The notes under the pieces are model-generated. The model saw nothing but the letters and a program-made list of their open reading frames with translations, did no database searches and was not told the DNA's origin. The translations under genes were made by a program, and so were the position numbers. Shown here one piece after another: positions 10,564 through 23,249 of a stretch of 64,000 nucleotides of DNA. Position 1 is the stretch's first letter. The number at the start of each line of letters is the position of its first letter. The DNA lies in the NCBI GenBank assembly GCA_049999725.1, contig JBNGIS010008884.1:57639-121638 (forward strand), given 5' to 3'. This DNA comes from Haplomitrium mnioides. Lineage: Eukaryota > Marchantiophyta > Haplomitriopsida > Calobryales.

Positions 10564-13500
10564 ATGGAGAATCAAGAAGCGATGCAACAACAAATTGAAC
10601 ATCTCTATCGTCTTTTGGCAGTTCAAATGCAAATGAGAAAAATAAAACATTTTCAAGAAGAAGAAATTAATGCACGGTTTTCTAAGCCAAAAGCATATGA
10701 TGGGAAGATGGCTCTTAGCGCATCTAAGAATTTGTTGTTCGATTGTGAGCAATATACTTTGAGGCTTCAAACATTAGAGAAGATGGTCAAAGAGTTCTAT
10801 TTGCTGCAAGTCAATTGGAAGGAGTTGCAAAAACTTAGTGAAGCTACTAAATAAAGCAAGCTCAACGTGGGTTTGTTGCTCCAATTGCTTCTTGGCAAGA
10901 GTTTAAAGAAGTGATGAATTTAAGATTTAGGGTTCTGAATGCTCCAAAGATAGTAAGAGATTGATTGGTAGAATTGAAGCATTGGGTATAATGAGGAGAT
11001 ATGTCACACAATTTCATAATATCATTATGTAAATGCTTAATATAAGCAAGGGAGAAGCTTTAGATCACTTTGTTTGAGGATTGAAGCCTTACACTAGAAT
11101 GGAAGTGACAATGAGAGAGCTCTCTCAAGTGGAAGAAGCAATGCGCATGGATGAACAATTTGACTCACTACTAGCGACCACTGAAGCTAGGCCACATTCA
11201 CAACAAGCTTTAGCAAATGTTCATGTGCTACCAAATGAGGCTATACCTATGGAGATTGATGTGGTGCAAAGAGTGGCACTCATTGATGTAGAGTGTGAGC
11301 GTATACGCGAAAGTGGAGGATGCTTTTATTGTCGACAACTTGGTCAAATGATTGCAAACTGCTCATGTCGCTAAGGTCAACAACACGTTCTTGTTCAATT
11401 AACAATTGTTGAAGATGAAAACCAGAGAAATGATAAACTTTAGTAAAAATAGTCGAAGGTTTACTAAGAGCTTGATGAGTTCCAATGGAATTCAAAGCAA
11501 AACAAGAATTTAAAGCACCTTGTTTTATCTAGATGGTATGGAAGATAAACTTTCATGCAGAATGTTGGTAGACTGTGGAAGTTATGAAAATTTCATATCA
11601 TTACATTTTGCGATGAAAATCAAAGCTAAAGCTATGCATATCAAGTAAAGTTTCTATGGCCAATAGCCAAAAACATGAGATGTTCCACTTGTACAAGCTA
11701 TTTCTTAAAAGGAATAGCAAAGAGTATGAGGAACCTATAGATTTTGTTATTGCACTAGTATAATATGACATTATTTTAGCCTTGCTTGGGCTTGAAGATC
11801 AATCCACGCAAGTTGATTGGGTAAAATGAAAAATTCAAGCTACTTTATATGAAAAGAAAATCTTTTGGGACATCTGGCATTGTTGGTGAAGAGGCCTAAA
11901 TCAGTTCAGCATAATGTTTTGATGGAGAAAGAGTTGCTTGTCTTTGTTAGGTGGATCAAGCCCATCATGGACTTGAATAAAGAGAGAAGGAAATCTGTAT
12001 CAACCTCAATAATTGATGATATTTCGAAGGAGTTTGGAGATGTATTTCCAGATGATTTGCTAAAAGGGTTACTAAGTGATCGAGGAATGCCTTTTTTAAT
12101 TGAGTTGATACCATGAAGTACTTTATATATTCTATATACCGATTATTGCTACAAGAGTTGGAAGAGCTTCACAAGACATTGATAGATCTTCTTGAGAGGG
12201 ATTTCATTCAGCATAGTACTTTGCTTTGGGGAGAACCGGTATTCTTTGTACCAAAGAAAAATGATGGATTTTGTCTTTGTACATATTTTCAAGGTTTGAA
12301 CAATCAAACATTGAAGAATGCTTATTCTTTACTACGTATTGATGATTTGTTAGGTTAATTGAGTGGTCTCACTAATGCCCTGGCCAAATTTATGGATTAA
12401 ATACATTGAATTTTTGATGGGTTACTGGATAAGTCAGTTTTGGTATTCTTGGATGACATTCTTAATTTTAGTAAAACTGAAGCTTGGCATCATGGTCATC
12501 TAAAAGAAGTATTGTAAAGGTTGCACAATTGGAATTTTTATTGCAAGAGATCCAAGTACAAATTTTGGAAGCAAGAGGTTACTTACCTAAGGCACAAGGT
12601 GTTTACGGGCAGTATCACGATGAAAGAAGAGAAAATTAAAGCTATCATAGAGTGGCCAAGACCAAAGGAGGAAAAGTAAATTAATGCCTTCAATGGATTG
12701 GCAAGCTTCTATCGACAATTCATCCATTATTATGCACATATTGTTGTACCGCTTATAGATCTGTTAGGCAACAAGGTCAAGTTTCAATGGACTGTCAAAG
12801 AGCAAGAGGTATTTCAACAACTCAAGGATGCAACCTCTTCTTGTTCTATTCTACAACTATGTGATCCAAAGCACGTTTTATAGTTGATTTTGATGCTCCA
12901 AATTTTGCCATTGGAGCAATTTTACTACAAGAGTTTGAGGATGGACTTCATCCAATTGGCTTCATGTCACGCTGATTAAATATGGTGGAGAGAAATTATT
13001 TTGCAAGGGATTGAGATCAATTGGAAATGGTTTATGTTACCAAGATGTGAAGACACTATCTTTGGGAAGACATATAGTTATACACACATATCATAAGCCA
13101 TTGTTACAAGTAATCCATTTGGAAAATATGACAAGTCGCTATCACTAATGGGAAGATCAATTACAACTCTTTGATATCAAACTAGAATACAAGCTTGTAG
13201 GGTTTCACACCATTTCCAATAGATTGTTACGGAGGTCGGATCATCTAGTGAATACAATGTAGGTAGCTAGCATTAGCATATTACATCTAGATGAGGCAAC
13301 TAATGGAAGTTATCACCAAAAACTACAAAAAGATGTTTTTCTTAGTCTTGTTTGACCACGACTAGTTGTCAAAGATCGTGAGCATCATTCTTTTTCTATT
13401 TAGGATGGTGCTCTTTATTGAGGCCATCAAATATATGTTCTACAAGATGATATGCTTTGAATGACTTGTTTACAAAAAATGCAAGACATTTCTATATCAA

Positions 13501-14745
13501 GGCATCTTGGAGTAAATAAAACTACAAAGTTGCTTCAACAAACTTGGTGGTGGCCCGACTTGGTTCAAAATGTTTGTAGTTTTGTTCGTGTGAAAGTTGT
13601 GAGCAAAACAAAGCTTCATATCAAAAACTAGCGGGACTTCTTCAGCCACTACTAATTTCTACTACTCATTGGGAATGTGTATGTTTGGATCTTATCACTT
13701 CACTTCTGACTACACCTTGTAGGTTTACTGCCATTATGGTGTTTGTGGACAATCTCATTAAGAAAATTCATTTAGCACCGATACTTGATACAATAGATGC
13801 TCCATAGTTGGCAAAAAGTTAGTTTGATATTGTCTTCCATCATCATTAAATACCCAAGATGTTGATGTCTAATAGGGATACGCGTTTCAATGGAAAGTTT
13901 TTGCAAGAGTTGTTCAAACTTTTTGAAACTAAACTCTCAATGTCTACTACTTATCATCCTCAAATAGATAGACAAATAGAGCATAGTAATTGCACTATGG
14001 AGGATATGCTCTACGTGTTCATCAATGTTTATCACACAGATTGGGATAGTTTCTTACTGGTTGTGGAGTTTGTCTACAACAACTCCAAATAAGCAAATAC
14101 TAGGTTTTTTCCTTTCTTTCTTAATTTAGGTCAACATCCTCTTGTTCTTGATGGTTGTCTTTCTCCTTCTTCTCATGTTCTAAGTATTTTTACCTGTTTG
14201 TCTCATTTATCTTCTTCTTTGCAAGATGCTCACAACCATCTTATCGTTGCTCAAAATCAGCAAAAACAATATGTCGATAGCTCTGGTCATGATTTCTCTT
14301 ATGTTTTAAGTGACCAAGTTATATTATTGACTCATGATCTTCTATTGTCTTTAGATACTCAAGTTCATAATTTATCTCATGCTTGGATTGGTTCTTTCTT
14401 TATTTCTCAAGTTATTTCTCATGTTGCTTATAAACTTAATCTTTCTTTTTATATAAAGATTCATCTTGTGTCCCATGTCTCTAAACTTAAGCTTTTTTTC
14501 TCTAGTCCATCTTTTTTTTCTAAATCAACTTCAACTTCCTCCTCTCCCTATTGTTCTTGATGACCATGAAGAATTTGAAGTGGAGCATATTTTGGCAAAA
14601 AGAGTTATCAAGAGAAGATGACATCTAAAATTTCAAAACAAGGTTTTGTGAGAAGGCTATCCGCTTCATGATGCTACTTGAGAACCTTATTCGAACTTTG
14701 ATAATATTCAAGACGTTATTCAAGTATTTGAAAGTTGCAGTAATG
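10564..14745 (+). pseudogene. Chromovirus gag-pol remnant, copy 1
   Basis: Gag begins at 10564 (MENQEAMQQQIEHL) and ends in a zinc knuckle relic near 11320 (CFYCRQLGQMIANCSCR; the family pattern is CX2CX4HX4C, and the His is lost). Protease follows near 11570 (MLVDCGSYENFISL), then RT (from about 11990: FGDVFPDDLLKGL, later VFFVPKKNDGF), RNase H near 12880-13060 (VDFDAPNFAIGAIL), integrase near 13510-14090 (HLGVNKTTKLLQQTWWWP; core end TTYHPQIDRQIEHSNCTMED), and a chromodomain relic near 14560-14745 (EVEHILAKRVIKRR). Stops and frameshifts occur in every domain. Order and motifs follow the chromovirus pattern from family knowledge. Confidence 0.8.
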
Positions 14746-14777
14746 ACGGGACATCATTAATTAGAAGGTGGAGATTA

Positions 14778-15246
14778 TGTAATAGTGCAAATATGCTATT
14801 GTGCTATTTATAAGAAAATAGAGAGGAGTGAAGAAAGTGGTAGAGGGCCACTTTTACGATTGAAATCAATTTGAGTTTACTTTTTTTTGAAGTTACTTTA
14901 AGTGAAGTGGCATAAGGTTACTTTTAAGGTTGAAATGAGATAAGGTTACTTGTATTCGAAGTTACTTTTAGAGAAGTAAAATAAGATCACTTTTAGGGTT
15001 GAAACTGGAAGTGACTTGTAAGTGAAAGAAGGGAGATGACAACTTCTTCTTTTGTATAGATAGAAAGGCTTCATAGGTCTACTTCTTATTCTAGAGTTGC
15101 TCTCAATTTGGTTTGGTTCTTTGGTTGCTTGGCTTTGGCTTGCACTCTTGACTTCTGCTTGCTTTTTGATCTTGAGTTGCATAACTCTATTAGAGTTATC
15201 TTGGAGTTGCTACTCATTTGGAAGTTGGTCTTTGAGTTGTTTTACA
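14778..15246 (+). repeat. 3' LTR of chromovirus copy 1
   Basis: It starts TGTAATAGTGCAAATATG after a purine-rich 'aaggtggagatta' and ends TTTTACA. The TATA position has decayed to 'tatagatag' near 15055. Length is 469 bp. Confidence 0.75.
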
Positions 15247-15439
15247 TCACCTATGCATTTAATTAAAAAAATAGTAATCTTTGTTTTGTTTGTCAAACGT
15301 TTGTGTTCCAAAATATTATTATATTCTTTACTACTTGCAAGTTGTGTGGAGGCATTTTAATGTTTAGGCTACTGAATCCTTTGACATTAACCTTTGGGAT
15401 TGTTGAAACCTCTGCCCACCTTGACTACTAAATCATTTG

Positions 15440-15990
15440 TTGGCATTGACTTTGATGTAGAACTTGAAACCTATTGTGTGCATAAACCTTGATGTTGAAC
15501 TTAGAACCCATTGTGCCTAGAGACTCTGATGCAGAACTCGGAACCCTAGGCGCGCATAGACTTTGTTGTGAAACTCAAAACCTTGAGCACACATAGACTT
15601 TGATCTAGAAATTGGAACCTTATATCAGTTTAAACTTTCATGTAGAAGTTGAAACCTTATGTGTGTATAGATTTTGATGCAAAACTCAAGACCCTATGTG
15701 CATATAGAATTTATTGTGGAACTTTGAACCTTAAGCACATATACACTCTGATATAGAACTTGGAAACCCTATGCGTTCATAGGCTTTGATGTAAAGGTTA
15801 GAGCCTTATGCACGTATCGACTCTGATGTGGAACTCAAAACCTTCTACTTGCAAAGACTCGAATGTAAAACTTGGAATCTTATACACGTATAGACTTTGA
15901 TGTGGAACTCATAACCCCTTATATGTAGGCACTTTGATCCAAAACTTGGAACTCTCTACGTGCTTTAACTCTAATACAAATCTTGTAACC
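15440..15990. repeat. Minisatellite, unit about 45-60 bp
   Basis: About ten diverged units repeat the theme 'gactttgatgtagaactt' - 'ggaaccttatgcgcgcata'. The same theme, with 'gactccaaactagaaccct', builds the array at 55020-55400. No conserved frame is kept. Confidence 0.7.
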
Positions 15991-16915
15991 AATGGCCTGT
16001 TAGGATTGTTCAAGCCTTTTTGTTTTTGACTACTAACTCCTTCACTCTCATGGATTTTTAAGTTTTATATGCTTTTGAACTACTGAACCTTTGTAAAACA
16101 TGACTACTAAACCCTTAGTACATATGGACTTTGAAGTAGAATTGAAAATCCCCTTCTTGCTTAGACTTCAAAATAGAGCTTTGAACTCCCTACAAATTTT
16201 GGTTAATAAAACTTTTGTGCCATGGGACTCCAGAAAGATTCCTCTAACTTATATCTTGTTGGGGCTTCAAAATGTTTTCTATCCAAATTCCAAGTTTTGG
16301 TGAAAAAAAACACAATTTTGGACTTTGTTTAACTTTGAGATTTTCAANNNNNNNNNNNNNNNNNNNNNNNNNNNNNNNNNNNNNNNNNNNNNNNNNNNNN
16401 NNNNNNNNNNNNNNNNNNNNNNNNNNNNNNNNNNNNNNNNNNNNNNNAACCAACTAAGAAAACTCATATAATTTTTTTAAGGAAAAATACCATGGTTTTT
16501 TGAGTTTTGAGCCTTAAAATATCAATTTTTTTTCAAAAAACAAAGTTCTTGTTCTGAGTAGTATGTTCATGATTCATAGTAGTCGTTGTTATATGCATGA
16601 TTGAATCATATAGCACTTGTATTGAATTCAACCTAATATTTCCATGAATTGTATTCAGAAAAATGTATTTGCAAGAATATGTATTGGCTTTTCGCTAGTA
16701 TTCTTGATCATAGCAAAATATGCGTTAGAGGTCTCTACCAACCTACATATGTTTTTTGTATTTTTGTTTGTCTTTCATTTTGAACAATAACATTTCAAGA
16801 GATGTTGACTTCATTGATGTAATCTTTACCAAAATTTGTAGTAGAGTTGACAAACCACCTACAACTACAAATTATATATTAAGATGTTGATGTTCATAAA
16901 AATTAGGGTTTAAAT
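15991..16915. other. Intergenic stretch with assembly gap
   Basis: AT-rich sequence without a supported gene. A run of exactly 100 N lies at 16348-16447, the usual size for a gap of unknown length. Some minisatellite-like phrases continue to about 16250. Confidence 0.8.
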
Positions 16916-17180
16916 TGTCACACTATTCCATGTATATTTCTATTTTTAGATAGGTTGAGTTTTTTTTTGTCTTTTTGTATCTTAGTCTATAAGACCATGC
17001 ACTCTCATCAAAAGGTTATCTTTCGATGTCACCTCGATTTTGTATGAATCAAGAGGAGAGTTGAGGTATTGCAGCTCTTGGAGAAGTGTGGGTTCCTCGC
17101 AAACAAAGGTGCGCTGGTTCTAATATCGGAAGATCAACATTTGAATTTCTTGAAAATGTATCACTTGAGAAAAGTACATC
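16916..17180 (+). repeat. 5' LTR (minimum extent)
   Basis: It begins TGTCACACTATTCCATG and matches 25105-25363 through 'cggaagatcaacatttg' and 'gagaaaagta' (to about 17177). The matched 3' copy stops there, so the true LTR end may lie farther right. I found no clear primer site. Confidence 0.6.
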
Positions 17181-20100
17181 GAAAGATCTCAAATTTCTTT
17201 GAGGAGCATCCATGATATCTTAGATTGCAAGTGAGAAATTGGATCAGAAGATTTGATAACATCAATGGTATCCTAGAGTGCTGAAGATTTGTGGAAGAAA
17301 TTATGTTGGCGATTGCTGGTCTATGAAGAAACTAAAGAAAAATTGGTTGCAAAAGTTATGGTGTGTGAAGTTGCTGCAATAGACCTTGAGAAAGAAATTG
17401 TGGTTTGATTCTGGTTGCTGCACAAATTTTGAAGGAGGTTTGGATCCCTTGCAAGCTAAAAGCAAATTTCTAAGGATTGCCTTCATCCAATGGTTACTAT
17501 AGAAAAAACAAACAATCGACCTGTGAGGAAACTATTGAGTTGGATTTTTGTCAAAAAAAAAGATGCTCAGATTTTTGTCGAGTTGCCCAGATCTTCATCG
17601 ATTTTTTTTGTAAAAAATAAGATGCTTGAAAAATGCAAAAACAAGTATTGGTGATTTTTTAGCATAGGTTGATTTCTTGCAAGCAATGTCAAGTGCATTT
17701 ATTTTTGTAAGAGCAGCATAACAAAATGCATATTTCCTCTCATTTTTCTTGTTTGGGTGCTCATTCTTTGGTTGCAGCGTCAAACAGAGGTCAAGATGTA
17801 GGAGAACATTCAAAGGCAACATCAGGGAGTCGAGTGGAGGGAGAAATCTGATTTAGAGATGTCATGTTTTTATTTGTTGCTCAAGAATTGATTGTAGAGG
17901 TTGTAATTGACTTGTCAAAGAGGTCTGATTTGTGCGTGGAGGCAGCAATTGGCTTGGTCTCTTCGTCGAGTTGCTTAGATCTCTTCAAGCAAGCTGTTAA
18001 GAAATTCTTTGAACAAGAAATTGTCGAGCAAAATTGTGAAGCCATTTGCTGTAGAAGAGTTCAGGGATTTGAAAAGTTGATCTTGTTGCTCAGATTTCTT
18101 CAAGCAACAAACACATTTCTTCATTGAGTAAGAGATCACTCAAACAAGAAACTGTTGAGCAGAGTTTTTGTTGAGTAGAACGTCATATGTTTTGTTGTTG
18201 CAGAAGAGAATTAAAGAGCAAAATCGCATGGTGATGTAGTCAAGATTTTGTGATGTTCTTTGAGTAGATTTTCGTCGAAGGAGGGTAGTCTCATTTTTCT
18301 ATATGCAGCATCCAACATTTTAGGGATTTGATTTGTGCAGATCTTTAGTTGAAGGACTACAGAAATCAAGTTACAAGGGTTCATTTTGCAGAGCTACTCA
18401 AGAGGAGGTCTTCATGTGCAGATTCTTGTCAAGTAGTTCGTTTGACAAGGATTTGGAAAGCAGCTCTGCTGCTCAAAAAAGACATGTTTAATGAGATGGT
18501 AATTTCATGAGCAAGATTGAGGGACTAGTGTCGAGCATATTTCTAAGTGGAGAGTGGCTTTCGTCGAAGGGTGTTGTGTAGTGCTGCATTATTGTTGAAA
18601 TGTAGTAGAAATCACAACTCTTTGGCAAAAGAATCAAAAGCACTCTTTGACATAAATTCTACTATGAAAATCTATAGAGGAAGAAAATTGCAAGAGCACA
18701 TTGGGCTTTAGGGATTTTGCCTCAAGCAACATTTACAATTCTTGCTTTAGAAGTCAATTTGCAAAACCAATGCATTTGTAAGTCACACCATTGGTCTATT
18801 CATTTGTAGAGGCAGATAATTCAAGAAGAGTATATTGTGATATTTTGTGAGAGATAAGTTTTAGGTGGAGGCACTTTGTATGCAGAGGTCTGTCGTGTAT
18901 TTGAGATTGGAGCAGCTCACATTCTGGAATAGAAATAGATCTAGGGAAAAATTGTCCAAGTAGATCCATGACCTTGTAGATATTTTGCAAGCAACCTTGT
19001 TGCTTGCATTTGGAGGCAAATATAATCTATGATCTCTATGTGGAAGGTAGTCTTGCATGGGGATTTTTGTTCATAAAGGCATTCCAGAAAAGTATTTTGT
19101 CAAGTATGTGAGGCTGTGATTTATGCTGACTGCTCATATTTCATCAAAGTAACATTAGTGCATTGATCTACTAAGAATTGGAGTCACAGCAGAACTGCAA
19201 ACAACACCCTTCAAGAGCTCTGTCTTGTTTGAGTTGTATAGACCAAGGAGAACTAAGATTCAAGAAGCTCATAGGGTTGTTGAGTTGCAAGGGATCAATT
19301 TCTACCTATCTTGCATTTTCTAGCTACAATTGAACAGGAAAAGAAAGCTCTGTCTTAGAGCATCATTTGATCTTTCAAGTGAAGTGTGTTCTATTTGAAG
19401 TCTGAAACTCTAGCAAGTTCAGAATCCTTGGACAGTGTGTTGGGAGGAAGCATATGGCATAGATCAAGGATTTAGTTGGTGCTTGGTTCAGAGTTGATAC
19501 TCAGCTAGTACAAGACCAGAGAAGGGCTCTGTATTGTTGGTTAATGCTGCAGAAGATCAGCAAGCTGTAGGGCGGATTAATGCTAGGGATTGGTAGTGAG
19601 AATTCTATAGGTTTGAAGTCTTAATGCTATGGATTGGTAGTGAGAATTCTATAGGTTTGAAGTCTTAATGCTATGGATTGGTAGTGAGAATCCTATGAGT
19701 TTGAAGTCCTCTCCAATTGTCTGTGGAAATTATTGGGAGTTATAAAAGAAGGAGATCTGTATCTATTGGAACATTTAATTACAAAGTGCATCTCTAAACA
19801 AGATCTAGGCAGGTCCAAGAGGCATCAACTCTGTTTTGACAAGAGAAACTTGGTTCCAACAAAGTGCAGAAAGCCAAAACCAGTTGATGCACTGAGGTGC
19901 AATGCAATTCTTATAAGCATATATAAAGGCAATTCACTCAGTTTGAAATTAGCTGTGCTCTTAGAAAGTTTGTTTTCGAAGAGAGGGAGAAAAGTCACCT
20001 GAGGAAGGAACCAAAGCAAAGTAACTGTTTTGGGCTGATTGGATAGCCTTGGACTAAGCCAGAAGAGCACATGCTCTATTTGCAGGTGAAAGGTTCAGAA

Positions 20101-20680
20101 GAGACCCGTTGTTAGAAGTATATTTGCAGCACAGAGCAGGGGTAATTGAGCACTAATCAAAATAAGAAACAAAATTTTCGGAGAAATAAATAAATAAATT
20201 TTTGAACTCAAAGAGAGGCTGAACCATACCCTTTGTTAAGTGATGCAAGGGTGGTAGGAATCCACTAGCATGCTCCCAAGGCATGGGGTATCTAGAAGCC
20301 CAAATTTTTGCTACAGTGAAATAGGGAAATCTGAAAACTTGTTTACAGAAAACTGAAGATCAATCTGCAGTAGTTAGGAGAAGAGCGACCAAATTATGTT
20401 TTTATTTGTTGTCAATTCTGTTCCTAGGTTGAGAAAAAGACTAATCAACTAGGACTAACAAGAAAAGTGTACCTTGTCTAGAGGAGAAGGAAGGATCACT
20501 TGTGATGATTTGCGCATTTCAGTTGACTTGTGGGCAAGTGGTTGAGTGGCAATAGTACAGTCTGTGAGCTGTGACTGAGTTCAACTAAGTAGAGGTCAAC
20601 ACGAAGCTAGGGAGTGGAAGGTTGAGATACAACGTCACTAGTAGTGGCATCCAATTTTGACCTGTAGTTGGAGCGACTCA
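17181..20680 (+). other. Long leader without recognised genes
   Basis: About 3.5 kb between the 5' LTR match and gag. Short open stretches occur but none resembles a known protein. Phrases such as 'ttgttgctcagatttcttcaagcaa' recur loosely at 17560-18480, suggesting old internal repetition. It also contains a 44-bp triplet repeat (19578-19709). Confidence 0.5.
19578..19709. repeat. 44-bp tandem repeat, three units
   Basis: Units start at 19578, 19622 and 19666 with the theme 'taatgctatggattggtagt' followed by 'gagaattctataggtttg'. The first two are nearly identical; the third has a few changes. The identity suggests a duplication younger than the element. Confidence 0.9.
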
Positions 20681-20689
20681 ACAGCTAGT

Positions 20690-21785
20690 AAGTGATCATA
20701 CATCGAAGGAAGAGGAGGAAACTCTTGCTAGTACTCAAGTACATTCCATGTTGTCTTGGGATATATATGAGATGTATGGGGCTATAAAATGGCCAAGGAG
20801 ATTCTTTTGTGCAGTAGGCACTATTGATATGAATGATTTTATCCAAGAGTTTGACACTTGGTGTGATATGCAAACAATTTAGAACTTTTCTCTCTTTACA
20901 CCATTCATGGCATGGAAAGGTTTGTTTCACCATTTGGAAAGGCCACCTATGGATGAACTGCCTATGAATGATTACCATGAATTCCAACGTGCTCATTTGA
21001 TTGAGATTGAGTAGTGGAGATAGTATTGGTCACCCAAATACATCTCTATCATCTATGGTGGAAATGCAAGTGCTTATTGCTCTATAACCCAGATGGCATC
21101 TTCTAGTGGCACTAGCCACATTATTGGTGCGTCAAAGGTAGGAGGAGTTTTCAATACATTTATTCTAGTCACTAGAGTAGAGAGTGATTGAGTTTTTTGA
21201 GTTGTTGAGACAAAATTACCAAGGCGTGAGGACTGATAAGTTGAAAAGTTTTTAGGAGTTCTAGTAGAAGACTAGGGAAATTTTGAGAAAAGCCTACACT
21301 AGAATGAGAAGGCTCATCAATGTCATGAAGGAGGTGATAAAGGCTCCAGTTGTTCAGTTCTAGTATTCTATCCTTGATAAGGACTTGAAGAGAAGAGTGG
21401 GAGATGCCACCCTTCTCAGGGATTTTGATTCCACTCTAGCCATTGTGTTTACACTGTTAGATTGTATTGAACTCAACTTGGTGAATGAGAGAGTGGTCAC
21501 TACTAGTTTTCAAAAGGAAATGTCGAAGTTTGCGTCTTTAGCCACATCTATATCACAATCTGCTTCACGAAAGAGCCAAAAGGTTGTAGGATAGCCAGCT
21601 TTGCCATCTTATGCAAGTCATTAGTCAGGTTGTTGGACATATAGTGGAGAGCATTTGCAGAAGCTATGTCCATAGGCAAAGAGGCCACAAGTAGCGCATT
21701 GTGGAGGTGTAGATGTAGTTGACCAACAACAATGTTACTACTGTGGAGTTATGGATCACACAAGGGATAAGTATTTTTCGCTTCA
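20690..21785 (+). pseudogene. Gag remnant with zinc knuckle
   Basis: Reading in one main frame gives WDIYEMYGAIKWPRRFFCAV, DFIQEFDTWCDMQT, LFTPFMAWKGLFHHLE and PMDELPMNDYHEFQRAHL, the layout of a plant gypsy gag I know from gymnosperm elements. The next part (21385-21594) includes RRVGDATLLRDFDSTLAIVF. A zinc knuckle follows near 21729 (CYYCGVMDHTRDKYF; the last Cys is replaced). Stops and frameshifts interrupt it. It precedes the protease in normal gypsy order. Confidence 0.65.
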
Positions 21786-22399
21786 CCCAGAGCTGTGATG
21801 AGAGGGAGCTTGCACAAGTGAACAAGGCAGAGGCGGGCGAGGTGGGCGTGGTTGAGAAGCAACATAGCTAGGAAAGCTGGAGTGGGTGCTCCAATAGCTA
21901 CTATGGATCTGAAGGATCCTAAGATCTCACAATTGCAGCAGCAGATAGCTGCCATGACTACAGCACATGCGAGGCCGAACTCTGGAGCTAAAGCCTCTAC
22001 TTCATATGTAACTGATGAAGGATTGGCTAGTATGGGATTTATGTGTGGGACAACCTATGTTGATGCGCATGCGGCAATGAACATAGCAACAAAAAAAGCT
22101 ATTGAGCCTAAGGGGAGCAGTAGTGGAGTTGGATCCTTAGAAAAGGGATGCTCACCGATAGGTAAGGCTTCCACATATCAACCAAAGTGGAGGGGAGTGT
22201 ATCTTATGGTATGGAGATAGCTAGATTAGTGGTCTAAAAACCGTTGTTTTCATCTATGTATGTGTTGAATAGAGGAGTCACACCAGCTGAATTGTTCAGG
22301 TTGGCAACCACATTATATGCAAAGGCTTAGAGTGCTACTTTCAAAATGGAAGTGAGAATTGTGAGTAGAGCAGTGACACATGTGCCTCTACATTTGGAG

Positions 22400-22890
22400 G
22401 TGAGACATGACATGTTGTTGCGGCACGGTTGATGGAGTTATCAACCCGACTAGCATTTGAGAGGACAAGATTCAGACCCAATGTAGTGTCCATTGACAAT
22501 CGGAGTGGTATCTTCTGACTTGTTGGTCCTTCAAATGTGGTGTACAAGTCAGCCATAGTACTTTTGGATATAGGTGTAAAGTCATTGATGTTATGCAAGT
22601 TAGTTGTGCAGAGATTGGGATTGAGGTCCGGAGATGTAGAGATTTGCCCTTTTCCAATCCAGACTTCATTGGGAGGACCTTCACCCATACAACACATCAC
22701 AAGTGGAGAGATCGAGCTTAGAGTGCAAGCTGATTATCCAACAGATAGCTCTCAGGTGAGTGCTCGAGCTATACTTACCAAGGTTGAGTCTTATAATGTT
22801 TTGGTGGGGTGTATGCTTCTATATCCCATGGGGTTCACTATTGATTTTTGGGACGAGTTAGTGTCTTATCGACCTGGATGACAATATGAA
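22400..22890 (+). pseudogene. Retropepsin-like protease remnant
   Basis: The open stretch 22537-22881 reads AIVLLDIGVKSLMLCKLVVQ, where the family expects D-S/T-G-A (here D-I-G-V), then LRVQADYPTDSSQVSARAIL and YNVLVGCMLLYPMGFTIDFW, corresponding to the LLG flap-closing motif and the strand after it. The altered active-site triplet suggests loss of function. Confidence 0.65.
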
Positions 22891-23249
22891 GAGGTAGGAT
22901 TGAGCACATTGCTTGTGAGATTTAGTGGACCAGTTGGAGGTCTACTATCACAACCTATGGCATTATCATCATTTTGTGAGGTGCTGACTATTTCGACTTG
23001 TTGGAAGGGAATGCATATGCATCTGACATTCCTTCTATTGATGAGGTGTCTTCAGAGTTTACGAAGCTAGCATCGTCTTCAAGTGAGGTGATTCTTGTTA
23101 GTCAAAGTAAGGAGAGGTTGTGGCAATTACAAATGTCCAGACTGGTTGAGGGTGTTTAGCAAGATGCATTTGCGCCATACCCTGGTCTGAATGGTTTTGT
23201 GACATATGGATCTATGAATCTTTCCCCATTAGATACTATGCCAATTTCA

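Larger units (their letters stand above)
9626..15246 (+). mobile_element. Decayed chromovirus (Ty3/gypsy), copy 1
   Basis: The element has a 5' LTR region (9626-10524), a tRNA-Met-like primer site, gag-pol remnants in the usual gypsy order, a chromodomain relic and a 3' LTR (14778-15246). The 5 bases before it (tcatc, 9621-9625) match those after it (tcacc, 15247-15251) with one mismatch, as expected of an old 5-bp target duplication. Its LTRs resemble those at 42342, 48361, 49373 and 53885, so it belongs to one local family. Many stops make it inactive. Confidence 0.75.

Noticed and set aside
15440-15990. CRISPR-like array
   Set aside because: Regularly spaced phrases are present, but there are no identical repeats with unique spacers and the setting is a plant genome; it is a diverged minisatellite.
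16244-16467. Open frames crossing the N run
   Set aside because: They consist mainly of undetermined residues at the assembly gap.
17864-18127. 87-codon plus-strand open frame in the leader of the methyltransferase-bearing element
   Set aside because: Looks moderately protein-like, but the region carries loose internal repeats and no homologous motif; not enough to call a gene.
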